From Betaproteobacteria bacterium UBA1934 (GTDB lineage: Bacteria; Pseudomonadota; Gammaproteobacteria; Burkholderiales; Rhodocyclaceae), in assembly GCA_002337055.1 (NCBI GenBank), contig DDFG01000004.1, forward strand, positions 438,382 to 502,381: 64,000 nucleotides of DNA. The letters are read 5' to 3'. Both the position numbers and the translations under genes were made by a program. Below the pieces are notes generated by a model. It was not told the DNA's origin. It made no database searches and worked only from the letters and a program-made list of their open reading frames with translations. Position 1 is the first letter of the stretch. Each line of letters opens with the position of its first letter. Below are positions 17,205-25,742 of the stretch, piece after piece.

Positions 17205-18371
17205 TTACTCGCCTTCCGCGCCCTCCGGTCGATAGGCCACCGGGAAGCAGTTCTCGTCGTCGATGAGATAGCGCACATACCCGCCGCAATTGAGAATGCG
17301 CGGCGTGTCGGCGAGCAGGGTGGCGACAAACTCGCCAAGGCTGGCGAACCGGGGTTGAGCCTCGATCAGATCGGTGTCGGAAAGCATGATCTTGCCGGCG
17401 TGCTCGCCCTCAGTGATGAACAGCCATTTTTCGCTGTCCAAGGGAATATAGCCAAAGGCGATGGCCGAATACAGATAGGACGGAATCTCGTCCCGCTCGA
17501 ACTGCCAGGTCACCGTTTCCGCCCAGCCGATGGCCTCGTCCAGCAGCTCCTGCCAGTGCGCCATCGGCACCATGCAGAACGCTGGTTCGCCCTCGTGGCA
17601 GAAAAGATCGGCGCCGTCGTGCGCGGCATAGAGATCGAGCAGTTCCTTGACCACCGGGCCGTAACGTTTTTCCACCCGCGCCAGATCTTGGGGGGATGCC
17701 CCTGCAAACGGACGGTGTTCGAGCGCAACTGGGCGGCACCCTTGCGTCACGCGGTTTTCATACTGCTCCCAACTGCCGGCCAGCATGGTCGGGTGGCGAG
17801 CGGACACCAACTCGGTAAACAACTCGGCGGCACCCTTGCCGGCGCTCATCCTCTCCCCTACGCGGGCATCCGCCTGCTGGCGCTGGCGCACCTCGAGCGG
17901 CGGCTGGAGATCGATCTTCTCGGCCAATGCGAGCGCTTCGCGCAACACCGCTTTCTCGAACGGCTCGATGGAAAAACTGAGTGCCAGATCGGTGCCGCCC
18001 CAATCCTTGCCGTCGAAACGAGTCACTTCCAGGGTCGGGACATCGATCGGCATCGATACGCCGTCCGGCAGGTTGACGGAGAACGAGACAGCCGGTTGCG
18101 GCGTGCCGGCCAGCGCATCGGCAAGAATAGTCGCCACCTTGTTGGCACCCACGCGTCGCGCGAAGGCTTCCGCCCTGGCCAGCACGTCGCGCTCCTGACG
18201 CAGCCAGGGCACAATCGCGTCGAATCGGCAGAAGCGCAGCAAATCGTGCATGTCGCTGACGGGCTGAGGCGGATCGGGAATTTCGGTAAAAGCGAGATCG
18301 AGTTCGCGCACCAAAATCGCTTCTGAAGTATTGCCCACTCTCCCGTTCAGTTCCCTCAACCATTCGTTCAT
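17205..18371 (-). CDS. SMI1/KNR4 (SUKH)-like protein
   Basis: A 388-residue soluble protein starting MNEWLRELNGRVGN. The C-terminal half (about 190-385) resembles the SMI1/KNR4 or SUKH fold: LEHRPFAGASPQDLARVEKRYGP, LLDLYAAHDGADLF, then EKWLFITEGEHAGKI. The N-terminal half has no family I recognise. SUKH proteins include immunity proteins against contact-dependent toxins as well as housekeeping proteins. No toxin gene lies beside it. The ATG at 18371 has GAGGACG upstream. It could be co-transcribed with the P-loop gene 45 bp upstream. Confidence 0.6.
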   Translation of the reverse strand: MNEWLRELNGRVGNTSEAILVRELDLAFTEIPDPPQPVSDMHDLLRFCRFDAIVPWLRQERDVLARAEAFARRVGANKVATILADALAGTPQPAVSFSVNLPDGVSMPIDVPTLEVTRFDGKDWGGTDLALSFSIEPFEKAVLREALALAEKIDLQPPLEVRQRQQADARVGERMSAGKGAAELFTELVSARHPTMLAGSWEQYENRVTQGCRPVALEHRPFAGASPQDLARVEKRYGPVVKELLDLYAAHDGADLFCHEGEPAFCMVPMAHWQELLDEAIGWAETVTWQFERDEIPSYLYSAIAFGYIPLDSEKWLFITEGEHAGKIMLSDTDLIEAQPRFASLGEFVATLLADTPRILNCGGYVRYLIDDENCFPVAYRPEGAEGE

Positions 18372-18416
18372 CGAGTCGTCCTCCGTGCGAGCGCCAGCAG
18401 AGCGCAAGTGATCAGC

Positions 18417-19340
18417 TTACCCGACTATGGTGAGGATGCGATCAAAGCCCGCCTCCTCGCGCGAATCGCCGACAATGCCGACCAGCAGATGCTGGCGGTC
18501 GATGGGGTTGTAGCGGAATTCCGGCACCAGACGGAAGGATTCGATCAACCCGGACGACGCCACGTGCGTGCGAACGCCAGTGCATTCCATGCGCTCGTCG
18601 CCGATGCAGATGTGATCGTCGTCGCCCGGCTTGATCGGCACATCTTTGGCGATGACTGCGCGCACATCTTCTTCGAGCTTGCCGAGGTCGATATCGGGCG
18701 GTGTTTCGAAACCGATGACAAAACCGTGTTTGACATCGGAATGAGTGGCCGGAATCGGCACACCATACTGGCGGCAGAGGATCAGGCTGGTGATGTCTTC
18801 AGCCGAATGCGCCATCTTGCGGTACTTGACCGTGCGGTAGACGATGTCCTTGATCGCCTGCGGATCGGGCCCGAAGACATTGGGGCGCGCCACCACCACC
18901 TCCTCCCCGACGCCGAGCAGAATCTGGGCATTGAATTTGAGGTAGGGGTAGAGCAGGTCGAAATGCTCGGCGACCACACGGCGGCGGTGATGCAATGCCT
19001 GTTTGACGACCTCGGCGATCTCCCAGAGTTGGTGAAACGCCTGCTCGTAGCGCACGTCGATATGATAGGTGTGCGGCCCGAAGCGGTCGCTTTCCGAGAA
19101 ATCGAAAATCGGCGCCGAGCGCAGATTGATGCCTTCATCGTCGTTGGTCAGTTCCAAGCCTGGAAAGATGCCACGGATCAGCGTCGATTTGCCTGCCCCC
19201 TCGGCGCCGATCACGCCGACCAGCAAATCGGTGGGAAACAAGTGGCGCTCGGCGATATCACGGCCGAGCCGGTACAAACGCACGCGGCCACGCGGCGCGT
19301 AATAGACCGCATAGATCAGCGTTTCGTGCATCACCACCAT
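18417..19340 (-). CDS. P-loop protein of the glutamate-mutase cluster (alanyl-tRNA-synthetase 'second additional domain' type)
   Basis: A 307-residue protein with a clear Walker A, GVIGAEGAGKSTLIRG (about 42-57). I recall similar proteins named 'alanine-tRNA synthetase second additional domain-containing' beside DUF4387 and AtuA-like genes; that name says nothing about function. Further motifs are SESDRFGPHTYHID and VAEHFDLLYPYLKFNAQILLGVG. It could be a GTPase or ATPase chaperone for a cofactor enzyme, by analogy with other P-loop partners of B12 mutases, but this is inference. GAGGTGG precedes the ATG at 19340. It is the last gene of the cluster with a short 15-bp gap. Confidence 0.6.
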   Translation of the reverse strand: MVVMHETLIYAVYYAPRGRVRLYRLGRDIAERHLFPTDLLVGVIGAEGAGKSTLIRGIFPGLELTNDDEGINLRSAPIFDFSESDRFGPHTYHIDVRYEQAFHQLWEIAEVVKQALHHRRRVVAEHFDLLYPYLKFNAQILLGVGEEVVVARPNVFGPDPQAIKDIVYRTVKYRKMAHSAEDITSLILCRQYGVPIPATHSDVKHGFVIGFETPPDIDLGKLEEDVRAVIAKDVPIKPGDDDHICIGDERMECTGVRTHVASSGLIESFRLVPEFRYNPIDRQHLLVGIVGDSREEAGFDRILTIVG

Positions 19341-19355
19341 GGCGCCACCTCTCTG

Positions 19356-19670
19356 TTACAGCTCGAATTCCATGGTCAGCAATGGCGCGTGCTGCTGTGC
19401 GCCATAGACGTCCGAGTCACCCGGCGCGCCGGAGACGATATAGCGCGGCAGCACCACCTTGACCGCATTGGCCGGCTCGAACCAGATGATGGCGCGGATG
19501 TCGGCGACGGGAATGCCGTAGGTGGCCGCCAGCCGTGCCGGCGAAAATTGCCCGCTGGCCTTGAGCGCCTCGTACAGCGCACGGTCTTTCAGCATCACAT
19601 CCAACACCAGCTCGAACGGCCCGGAATTCTTGGAGCGGACGACCCGGGCGATCTCCAGCATTTTCTTCAT
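19356..19670 (-). CDS. DUF4387 protein
   Basis: A 104-residue cytoplasmic protein starting MKKMLEIARVVRSKNSGPFE, matching DUF4387. The function is unknown. It overlaps the upstream AtuA-like gene by four bases (ATGA), so the two are translationally coupled and probably form one enzyme or complex; AtuA and DUF4387 homologs are commonly paired. The motif IIWFEPANAVKVVLPR is well conserved in the family. Confidence 0.78.
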   Translation of the reverse strand: MKKMLEIARVVRSKNSGPFELVLDVMLKDRALYEALKASGQFSPARLAATYGIPVADIRAIIWFEPANAVKVVLPRYIVSGAPGDSDVYGAQQHAPLLTMEFEL

Positions 19671-21037
19671 TGTGCGCCCTCCTGTTCGCCCACCGTCTCC
19701 ATCCTGAACGGAAATGCGGTGTGCGGATCGATCGGCATCAGGTGATACAGCGAAAACTCGAACACTGTTCCCGCCGAAAGGTCCGACGGCGAAAACGGAA
19801 AAGCCAGGTTGCCAGCCGTCGCCACACGCCCCGGATAGCCGTAATGCAGGAGGGTCGAGCGGGTCAGCGAACAGACGGTGTCCGCCTGCTGCTGCGTCTT
19901 GCCGACGACTTCGATGACAATGCCCAGCTCGTGCGTGACGGCGTCGCGCTGCGGTTCGAGCGCGCCCATGACGCCATTCTTGCCGTAGAGATGGAAAAAA
20001 ACCTGCGCCTCGGCTTCTCCGCCGAGCAGGTGGGCGACACGCTGGCGTACAGTAGCGAGAATGCTGTCGATAGAGGCGATCATGATCGGGTCGCGCGTGC
20101 CGGCAATCGAGACGGTGCGGCAACCGACCGCCGCCGAGCCTTCCAGCTTGACCATGTAGGGCGTGTCGACGTGCTTCGAGCCGCGCACCTCGACCGTACC
20201 GTCGCCCAGTTCGGTGAAACGGCATTCGGTCAGGTCGAGCACACCGCCCGGCCCGGGCAGGTGATAGGGATCGGATTTCTCGTACAAGGTATGCGCCGCC
20301 GCCGATTCGGCCGTAAAGCGCCGTTCGTCGGAGAGCGCCTTCAGCACGAAGGCATCCTCGCGCAGGATGCCCAACGCGCAATCAGAGCCGGAACCGGGCG
20401 TTGCGGCGATGGCGGCGCATTCCAGAATCTTGCCGCAATGCAGCGCCAGCCCGGGATCGTAACCGCGCAGAATGGGCAGCGCGGCGAAGCAGGCGGGGTC
20501 GTAGGCCCGCCCCGCCAGCACTACGTCCGCACCCGCCGCCAGCGCGCGCATGAAGGGTTCGACCCCGGCCTGCGCGACAATGTGCGGACTGGCCTCGATG
20601 GCCGCGTGCGTCAGCGGCGGCACCAGATCGAGCGGCACGATCTGGCCGGCGTCGAGGGCGGCGTGGACGGTCGCCTTGTCGACATCGGTCGGGATCACCG
20701 CCAGCTTGAAACTCAGCTTTTCCTCGCGGGCGATTTCGACAATGATCTCGCGGCACCATTCCAGATGCGGCGCCGCACCCGAACCGCCAGCGGTGCCGAT
20801 CACCACCGGCACGCCGGCCCGCACCCCGGCCGTCAGCATATAGCGGAGGTCGCGTTTGACGCCGGTGCGGTCGGTGAAGGGTTTGCCGGCGCCGAGGTAA
20901 TACGGGCCGGGATCGGTGGAGCCACCATCGACGGCAATCAGGTCGGGCTTTTCCGCCATGCCGCGCAGAAAACTGGCCTCGGGAAAGCCGTAGCCGAGAA
21001 TCGCGGTCGGCGACAGGATCTTGAATTCGGGTTTCAT
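19667..21037 (-). CDS. AtuA-family (DUF1446) protein
   Basis: A 456-residue cytoplasmic protein of the AtuA family. Motifs are LIAVDGGSTDPGPYYLGAG near the N terminus, IGTAGGSGAAPHLEW (about 80-95), and VEVRGSKHVDTPYMVKLEG. AtuA takes part in acyclic terpene catabolism in Pseudomonas, but the molecular activity is unclear, and this copy sits among methylaspartate-pathway genes. Four-base overlaps join it to both neighbours. It may act on mesaconate or a downstream acid, since no mesaconate hydratase or citramalate lyase is visible; that is inference. Confidence 0.78.
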   Translation of the reverse strand: MKPEFKILSPTAILGYGFPEASFLRGMAEKPDLIAVDGGSTDPGPYYLGAGKPFTDRTGVKRDLRYMLTAGVRAGVPVVIGTAGGSGAAPHLEWCREIIVEIAREEKLSFKLAVIPTDVDKATVHAALDAGQIVPLDLVPPLTHAAIEASPHIVAQAGVEPFMRALAAGADVVLAGRAYDPACFAALPILRGYDPGLALHCGKILECAAIAATPGSGSDCALGILREDAFVLKALSDERRFTAESAAAHTLYEKSDPYHLPGPGGVLDLTECRFTELGDGTVEVRGSKHVDTPYMVKLEGSAAVGCRTVSIAGTRDPIMIASIDSILATVRQRVAHLLGGEAEAQVFFHLYGKNGVMGALEPQRDAVTHELGIVIEVVGKTQQQADTVCSLTRSTLLHYGYPGRVATAGNLAFPFSPSDLSAGTVFEFSLYHLMPIDPHTAFPFRMETVGEQEGAQ

Positions 21038-22284
21038 GCCACTCCCTTTCGCGCCTTGAGCAGCGCCAGCGTGCGGTGCATTTCGTTGTACACGATGTTC
21101 ATGCCCTCGTCGAAGCCCATGCCGGGCTTGACCAGCATCCGCATCGGCCGCGCCGCCAGCGCCAGATGAACGCAAGTGCGCGCCGACACGTCGGTCTCGT
21201 TGCAGGTACCGCCCTGATACGCTTCCATGCCGTGGCGGTTACAGTAGAGCACCGCCTCGACGATATTCTGGATGCCGCCGAGGTCGGGCGTCTTGATCTG
21301 CACCATATGGCAGCTTTCGGCCACGGTGAAATCGACGATGTCCTCGTAGGTGTTGCACCACTCGTCGGCGACAATCTTGACCGGCGAACCCAGCGCCCGC
21401 AGGCGGCGGGTGACTTTGCCCAGTTCTTCGATCTGGGCGTCCTTGCTGCCGGCGTCGACCGGCCCCTCGATATAGAGTTCGAGCGGCCCCGCCGCGTCGC
21501 TCAGGCTGGCGATGTAGTCGGCAACACGCTCGGCGTTCTGGTCGAAAATCAGGCCGATGGTGCCATACACATCGAGATGCAGGCAGGGACGCCGTGCCTC
21601 CTCAGGGCGCAGCTTCTCGACCCGCTGCACCAGCCAGCGGATATAGGCTTCCAGCTTCTCGCCCTGCCAGCCGAGCTTGTCCGGTACGTTGTTGATGAGC
21701 CCGTGCGGCAGCACATCGACGCCCTTCAGAAGCATCTTGTCAACCGCCGTGTAGCGGTCGTCGCCGCTCTGGCCGAACAGCGGCACCGGTTCCGCCACCA
21801 GCGGCAAGCCGTATTCGGCGAGGATGATTTCGGCCTTGGTAACGCCGCGCGCCAAAGCCGCGGCGTCGAGCAGAGCCTGGGTCACGCCGTAGCGAATGGC
21901 GGTGTGCAGGCGCTGACCCTCGATTTCCAGATGGTCGAAATGGCGTGCATTGTCCACAAAACGGTCGATGTCGCGCCCCACCAACAGCGGCGCCAGATGC
22001 GCCTGCAACCAAGGTGCAAAACGCCCCGCGAGAAAGAGCGGATCGCGCCCGCCGGTGCCGGAATACTGCACGGCTGCACAATCGCCAACCGCCACGGCGC
22101 CGTTCTCCAGCACGAGCAGGATGGAGACGCATTCGCCAGGCTGGCGGATGTCGCGAAAACCGGGCGTCACCGTCTCGCCGACATAGATGAAACCATCCTG
22201 CCCGGCGCCCTGCTTGATCGCCTTCTGGTCATCGAAATAGAAGGACGAATAGCCCGGAATAAAATGAACTGCGGCAATTTTCAT
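21034..22284 (-). CDS. mal: Methylaspartate ammonia-lyase
   Basis: A 416-residue enolase-superfamily enzyme (EC 4.3.1.2) that converts threo-3-methylaspartate to mesaconate and ammonia. My residue count places His194, Asp238, Glu273, Asp307, Gln329 and Lys331 at the same positions as the catalytic and Mg2+-binding residues of the clostridial/Citrobacter enzyme: VLPHGL, HLDVYG, YIEGPV, IVADEW and VQIKTPDLGG. This makes the assignment firm. It overlaps glmE by four bases upstream and the AtuA-like gene by four downstream. Confidence 0.95.
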   Translation of the reverse strand: MKIAAVHFIPGYSSFYFDDQKAIKQGAGQDGFIYVGETVTPGFRDIRQPGECVSILLVLENGAVAVGDCAAVQYSGTGGRDPLFLAGRFAPWLQAHLAPLLVGRDIDRFVDNARHFDHLEIEGQRLHTAIRYGVTQALLDAAALARGVTKAEIILAEYGLPLVAEPVPLFGQSGDDRYTAVDKMLLKGVDVLPHGLINNVPDKLGWQGEKLEAYIRWLVQRVEKLRPEEARRPCLHLDVYGTIGLIFDQNAERVADYIASLSDAAGPLELYIEGPVDAGSKDAQIEELGKVTRRLRALGSPVKIVADEWCNTYEDIVDFTVAESCHMVQIKTPDLGGIQNIVEAVLYCNRHGMEAYQGGTCNETDVSARTCVHLALAARPMRMLVKPGMGFDEGMNIVYNEMHRTLALLKARKGVA

Positions 22285-23738
22285 CGCGGTCTCCCGATCA
22301 GTCTGCTCTTGGAAATGGCGTAAATGTCGTCGACCACCATCTGGAAGACCGGCTCGCGGCCTTCCGCCCGGGCGCGTTCGGCGACCCGTTCGCGGTGGTA
22401 ATCCAGCACATCGGCCGGCAGCGGCACACGTCCGGGCTCGAACACCCGCACGGCACCTTCGTTATCACGCACCGGCATCAGCTTGCCGGCATTGCAGGCC
22501 GCCGGGGCGAAAGGCACGTCGAGTACGCCGGCCTCGAAGGCGCGCACCGCACCCAGCGCCGCGTCGCCCTGGCCGAGTTCGAAGACCTTGGCCAGCACCG
22601 CCCGCACCTCGCGCTTGATGATCTCGATTTCGCGCTCGACCACCGGGCTGGGCGGAAAACCTTGCTCGCGTACCATGTTCAGCACCTGAGCGGTGCAATC
22701 CAGCCCCTGCTTGTTGGCTTCCCGCGTCGGTATGCCGGCCGCTTCGTGCGGCGTCTTGACGATGACCTTGGTCGCGCCGGCCAGCGCCGCCATGGCGCTG
22801 CCCCAGCCGATGACGCCATAGGCCATGGATTCGTTTTCGGGAAAGCCGCCCATCCACTGGTGAAACACCGTGGTCAGTTGAAAATCGTGATAACCGGCAG
22901 CGCGAAAGAATTCGTCGCCCAGTTCGCGCAGCGAGCGAATCGCGGCAATGTCCTGCACCATGTTGCCGGCCTGCCCGTAGCCCAGCGTGATGCAGCGGCA
23001 GCCTTGTTCCAGCGCCAGCAGCCCTTCCAGAATGGCCACCGAATGCGAGACGAAGGGCGGCACCAGCGTGCCGGAGAGTGGGCCGAAGGGTTCGCGGTTG
23101 ATGCGGACGCCGTGTTCCTCGTACAGCCCGACCAGCCGGTCGCAGTATTGCCAGTGGCGGATCGAGCGTTCCAGCGGCACTTTCTTGGCGTAGGGAATGT
23201 TGTACGAGATGCCGCCACCCTCGTAGGCTGAAAACCCGGCCGCCAGCGTGATCTCGGCCAGCAGACGAGCGTCCGGCGTGCCGTGCCGCACCTGCACCGG
23301 CTTCTTCAGCGACTCGACAACGCGACGACACTCGGCCAGCCCGTGATTGACGGCCGGAAAGCCGTTGAGCAGCGAGGTGCCGGCGGCGGCCGAGCGTTCG
23401 ATGCCTTCCGCCGCCTTGTCGTACTGGTTCAGGCGCGTGTAGGCGTCGATAGTCGTCGGCAGCAGGTCGCAGGCCGGTTCGAGATAGCGCAGCAGGCCGA
23501 TGTGCTCGTCCACCAGCGCCACGCCGGCGCGCGGCTGGATCAGGGTCTTGCCATCGCGCTCGGCGCGCGCCAGCGCGGCGGAAAAGCGCTTGCTCTCGGG
23601 CAGCGCCTGCTGCGTCCGCACGCCTTCTTCAAAATCGACATCCTGACCGGTCGGCCAGGCTTGCAGCACCTCGTTGCGCTCGGCCATGAAGGCATCGAGC
23701 GGCAGCCTTTTGTTTTCCAGCTTCTTGTCAAATTCCAT
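22281..23738 (-). CDS. glmE: Glutamate mutase (methylaspartate mutase) epsilon subunit
   Basis: A 485-residue protein, normal length for GlmE/MutE (about 483). It forms the TIM-barrel catalytic subunit that, with GlmS and adenosylcobalamin, isomerises L-glutamate to threo-3-methylaspartate. Landmarks are VRHGTPDARLLAE, GGGISYNIPYAKKVPLE (substrate arginine region follows) and TTVFHQWMGGFPENE. The start ATG 23738 follows GGGGAGTGACG. The frame is open further upstream, but that extension shows no family similarity. Confidence 0.95.
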   Translation of the reverse strand: MEFDKKLENKRLPLDAFMAERNEVLQAWPTGQDVDFEEGVRTQQALPESKRFSAALARAERDGKTLIQPRAGVALVDEHIGLLRYLEPACDLLPTTIDAYTRLNQYDKAAEGIERSAAAGTSLLNGFPAVNHGLAECRRVVESLKKPVQVRHGTPDARLLAEITLAAGFSAYEGGGISYNIPYAKKVPLERSIRHWQYCDRLVGLYEEHGVRINREPFGPLSGTLVPPFVSHSVAILEGLLALEQGCRCITLGYGQAGNMVQDIAAIRSLRELGDEFFRAAGYHDFQLTTVFHQWMGGFPENESMAYGVIGWGSAMAALAGATKVIVKTPHEAAGIPTREANKQGLDCTAQVLNMVREQGFPPSPVVEREIEIIKREVRAVLAKVFELGQGDAALGAVRAFEAGVLDVPFAPAACNAGKLMPVRDNEGAVRVFEPGRVPLPADVLDYHRERVAERARAEGREPVFQMVVDDIYAISKSRLIGRPR

Positions 23739-23757
23739 CGTCACTCCCCGAAATTGC

Positions 23758-25143
23758 TTATTGTTTGAGCCGCGCCACCCCGGCCCGCGCCGCCGCGCGC
23801 GGACAGGCGCGCGCCAGATTGGCCAGTAGCGGAAAGAGATTGTCTTCATCGCGGTAATAGTCGAAACGGCGCGGCAGCAGGACCTGCCGACCGCGAGCAT
23901 CCAGTACGCGCCCGGCCAGCCAGGGGCGCGGGTCGAAATCGGCCTGCCGGCCGAGCCAGCCGCCCGAGCCGATGACTTTGCCGACTGTTTTCAGATTGCG
24001 GCCGGTCTGCACCCGCACCTCGCCCTCCGGCGTATGTACGGGCTGATGGCGACCGGTATGGCGTTCGCAGGCCTGCGCCACGCACAAGCCGGCGAGCGCG
24101 ATGTCGACCCACCGCTCGGCCTCGCTGTCGGCCAAAATCTCCGGGCTTGCGGCACGTCGCTGCGCCGCCTCCGCAAACACCTCGGCACTCAACCCGGCGC
24201 GCGTCAGGGCGGCATCCAGCGTTGCCGGCTCGGCCTGGGCGGTCACGGCCGCCGACACGCGCAAGCCGAGATCGCCCTCGACGGTACGGCGGACGGGCGG
24301 TTCCGGCAGACCCCGCACAACGACGCCCGGCTCCGCCGTCGAATCGCAGGCGGAATAGACGTCGGTGGTGGCGCCGCCGACATCGAGCAGCATGAAAGCC
24401 TCCCAGCCCGGCACCTGCGTGCGGATCGCCTCGACGTAATCGAGCATCGCGTAGGGCGTGGGCAGCGGCTCGACGCCGGTCGCTTCGACAATGCGATCCA
24501 GACCCTTGCCGCGTACAATGGCACGCAGAAAAACGGCGCGAATCGCTTCCCGCGCCGGTTCGGGATCGGGTTCGTTGAAGGCAGGCAGCAGATTCGCCGC
24601 AAGAGTCAGGCGCTTGCCTGCAAGGAGGGCCGCCACCTCGTCGGCGACATCGCGATTGCCGGCATAGATGATTTCGCAATCGAGCGCGGAGGCAGCAATG
24701 GCCTCGGCATTGGCGAGCACGTAACGGGTGTTGCCGCCATCAGTGCCGCCGGCAAAGAGCAGAATGTCGGGCGGCATCTCTTCCAGCCGCGCCAGATCGG
24801 CGCGGGTCAGGCGATAGGCGAACACCTGGGTCAGTTTGGCGCCGGCCGACTGGGCCGCCAGTTTACCGATTTCCAGCGTCACCTCGGGCACCAGCCCGAG
24901 CGCGGCGACCGCCAGGCCGCCCTTGGCGGACGAGGAATAGTGCAACCGCAGTTCGCCACGCCGGATGCGACCAATCGCATCATCCGGCACCACCGTTTGC
25001 AAGACCTCGAAGAACCCGTCGGCCAGATTCGCCACCGTGGTCGGGTGCGTCGCCCGTGCCAGCAGTTCGACCTCGTCGCCCGCCACCGAAAAGGCCGCCC
25101 CCTTGGTCCAGGTCGAGCCGATGTCGATGGCGACGACCTTCAT
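23758..25143 (-). CDS. glmL: Glutamate mutase reactivating factor GlmL (MutL)
   Basis: A 461-residue ASKHA-fold ATPase with the phosphate-1 motif VAIDIGSTWTKGAAF and a central LLDVGGATTDVYS. GlmL/MutL proteins exchange damaged cobalamin in glutamate mutase. It lies between glmE and glmS, with a four-base overlap to glmS. The Arg/Ala-rich C terminus is slightly atypical but the length fits the family. Confidence 0.9.
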   Translation of the reverse strand: MKVVAIDIGSTWTKGAAFSVAGDEVELLARATHPTTVANLADGFFEVLQTVVPDDAIGRIRRGELRLHYSSSAKGGLAVAALGLVPEVTLEIGKLAAQSAGAKLTQVFAYRLTRADLARLEEMPPDILLFAGGTDGGNTRYVLANAEAIAASALDCEIIYAGNRDVADEVAALLAGKRLTLAANLLPAFNEPDPEPAREAIRAVFLRAIVRGKGLDRIVEATGVEPLPTPYAMLDYVEAIRTQVPGWEAFMLLDVGGATTDVYSACDSTAEPGVVVRGLPEPPVRRTVEGDLGLRVSAAVTAQAEPATLDAALTRAGLSAEVFAEAAQRRAASPEILADSEAERWVDIALAGLCVAQACERHTGRHQPVHTPEGEVRVQTGRNLKTVGKVIGSGGWLGRQADFDPRPWLAGRVLDARGRQVLLPRRFDYYRDEDNLFPLLANLARACPRAAARAGVARLKQ

Positions 25144-25556
25144 GCCGCCGCCGCAATATCCTGCTTCAGGCACTGCGCCACATTGGACAAATCGACGGTC
25201 GGCGGAAAGACGCGGTCGTAGCCCATCTCCTTGAACAGGTGCTCGACTTCGCCGAACTCGCGCTTGCCGATGACCAGATTGCCGCCGACGTAAAGCACGA
25301 TGTGATCAAGCCCGCGTTCCATACAGCGCCCGCGCAGCCCATTGCAGTCGATCTCGCCGTGACCGTAGATGGAGGAGACGAGAATCGCCTGCGCGCCGGT
25401 TTCGATGGCGGCATCGATGAATTCATCCTGGCTGACCATCACACCCAGATTGACGACGTGAATGCCGGCCTGGCTGAGCGCGAACTCGATGATCTTGTTG
25501 CCGACCGCGTGACAATCGGAACCGATCACGCCCAGCACTGCGGTAGGTTGAGACAT
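25140..25556 (-). CDS. glmS: Glutamate mutase sigma subunit (B12-binding)
   Basis: A 138-residue cobalamin-binding subunit. The DxHxxG motif is present as SDCHAVG (Asp14, His16, Gly19), where His16 replaces the dimethylbenzimidazole ligand of cobalamin; SSIYGHGEID and YVGGNLVIG complete the Rossmann-type fold. The start ATG 25556 follows GGAGGGTGAAG. It is the first gene of the leftward operon glmS-glmL-glmE-mal-AtuA-DUF4387-P-loop. This glmS is the mutase subunit, not glucosamine-6-phosphate synthase. Confidence 0.95.
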   Translation of the reverse strand: MSQPTAVLGVIGSDCHAVGNKIIEFALSQAGIHVVNLGVMVSQDEFIDAAIETGAQAILVSSIYGHGEIDCNGLRGRCMERGLDHIVLYVGGNLVIGKREFGEVEHLFKEMGYDRVFPPTVDLSNVAQCLKQDIAAAA

Positions 25557-25568
25557 CTTCACCCTCCA

Positions 25569-25615
25569 TCGTTTTTGCATTTCAAGAGGGAGAAAACAAC
25601 TTGATGCAAAAACGA
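25569..25615. promoter_or_regulatory. 12-bp perfect inverted repeat upstream of glmS, candidate operator
   Basis: TCGTTTTTGCAT (25569-25580) and ATGCAAAAACGA (25604-25615) are perfect inverted copies separated by 23 bases. They lie just upstream of the glmS ribosome site in the AT-rich 186-bp gap to the divergent LysR gene. A related half-site GCAAACGA lies at 25686-25693. It is a likely binding site for the adjacent LysR regulator, though a 5'-UTR stem is an alternative. Confidence 0.55.
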
Positions 25616-25742
25616 CATATACTTAATCATCACAACATTAAAAACATGTCTATATGGCGCATTTTCACTGCAATGTGCATTTGCAGCAAACGATGTTTCC
25701 TCAACACATCATTCCAATTTCGCACTAACTGGAGAGATCACT

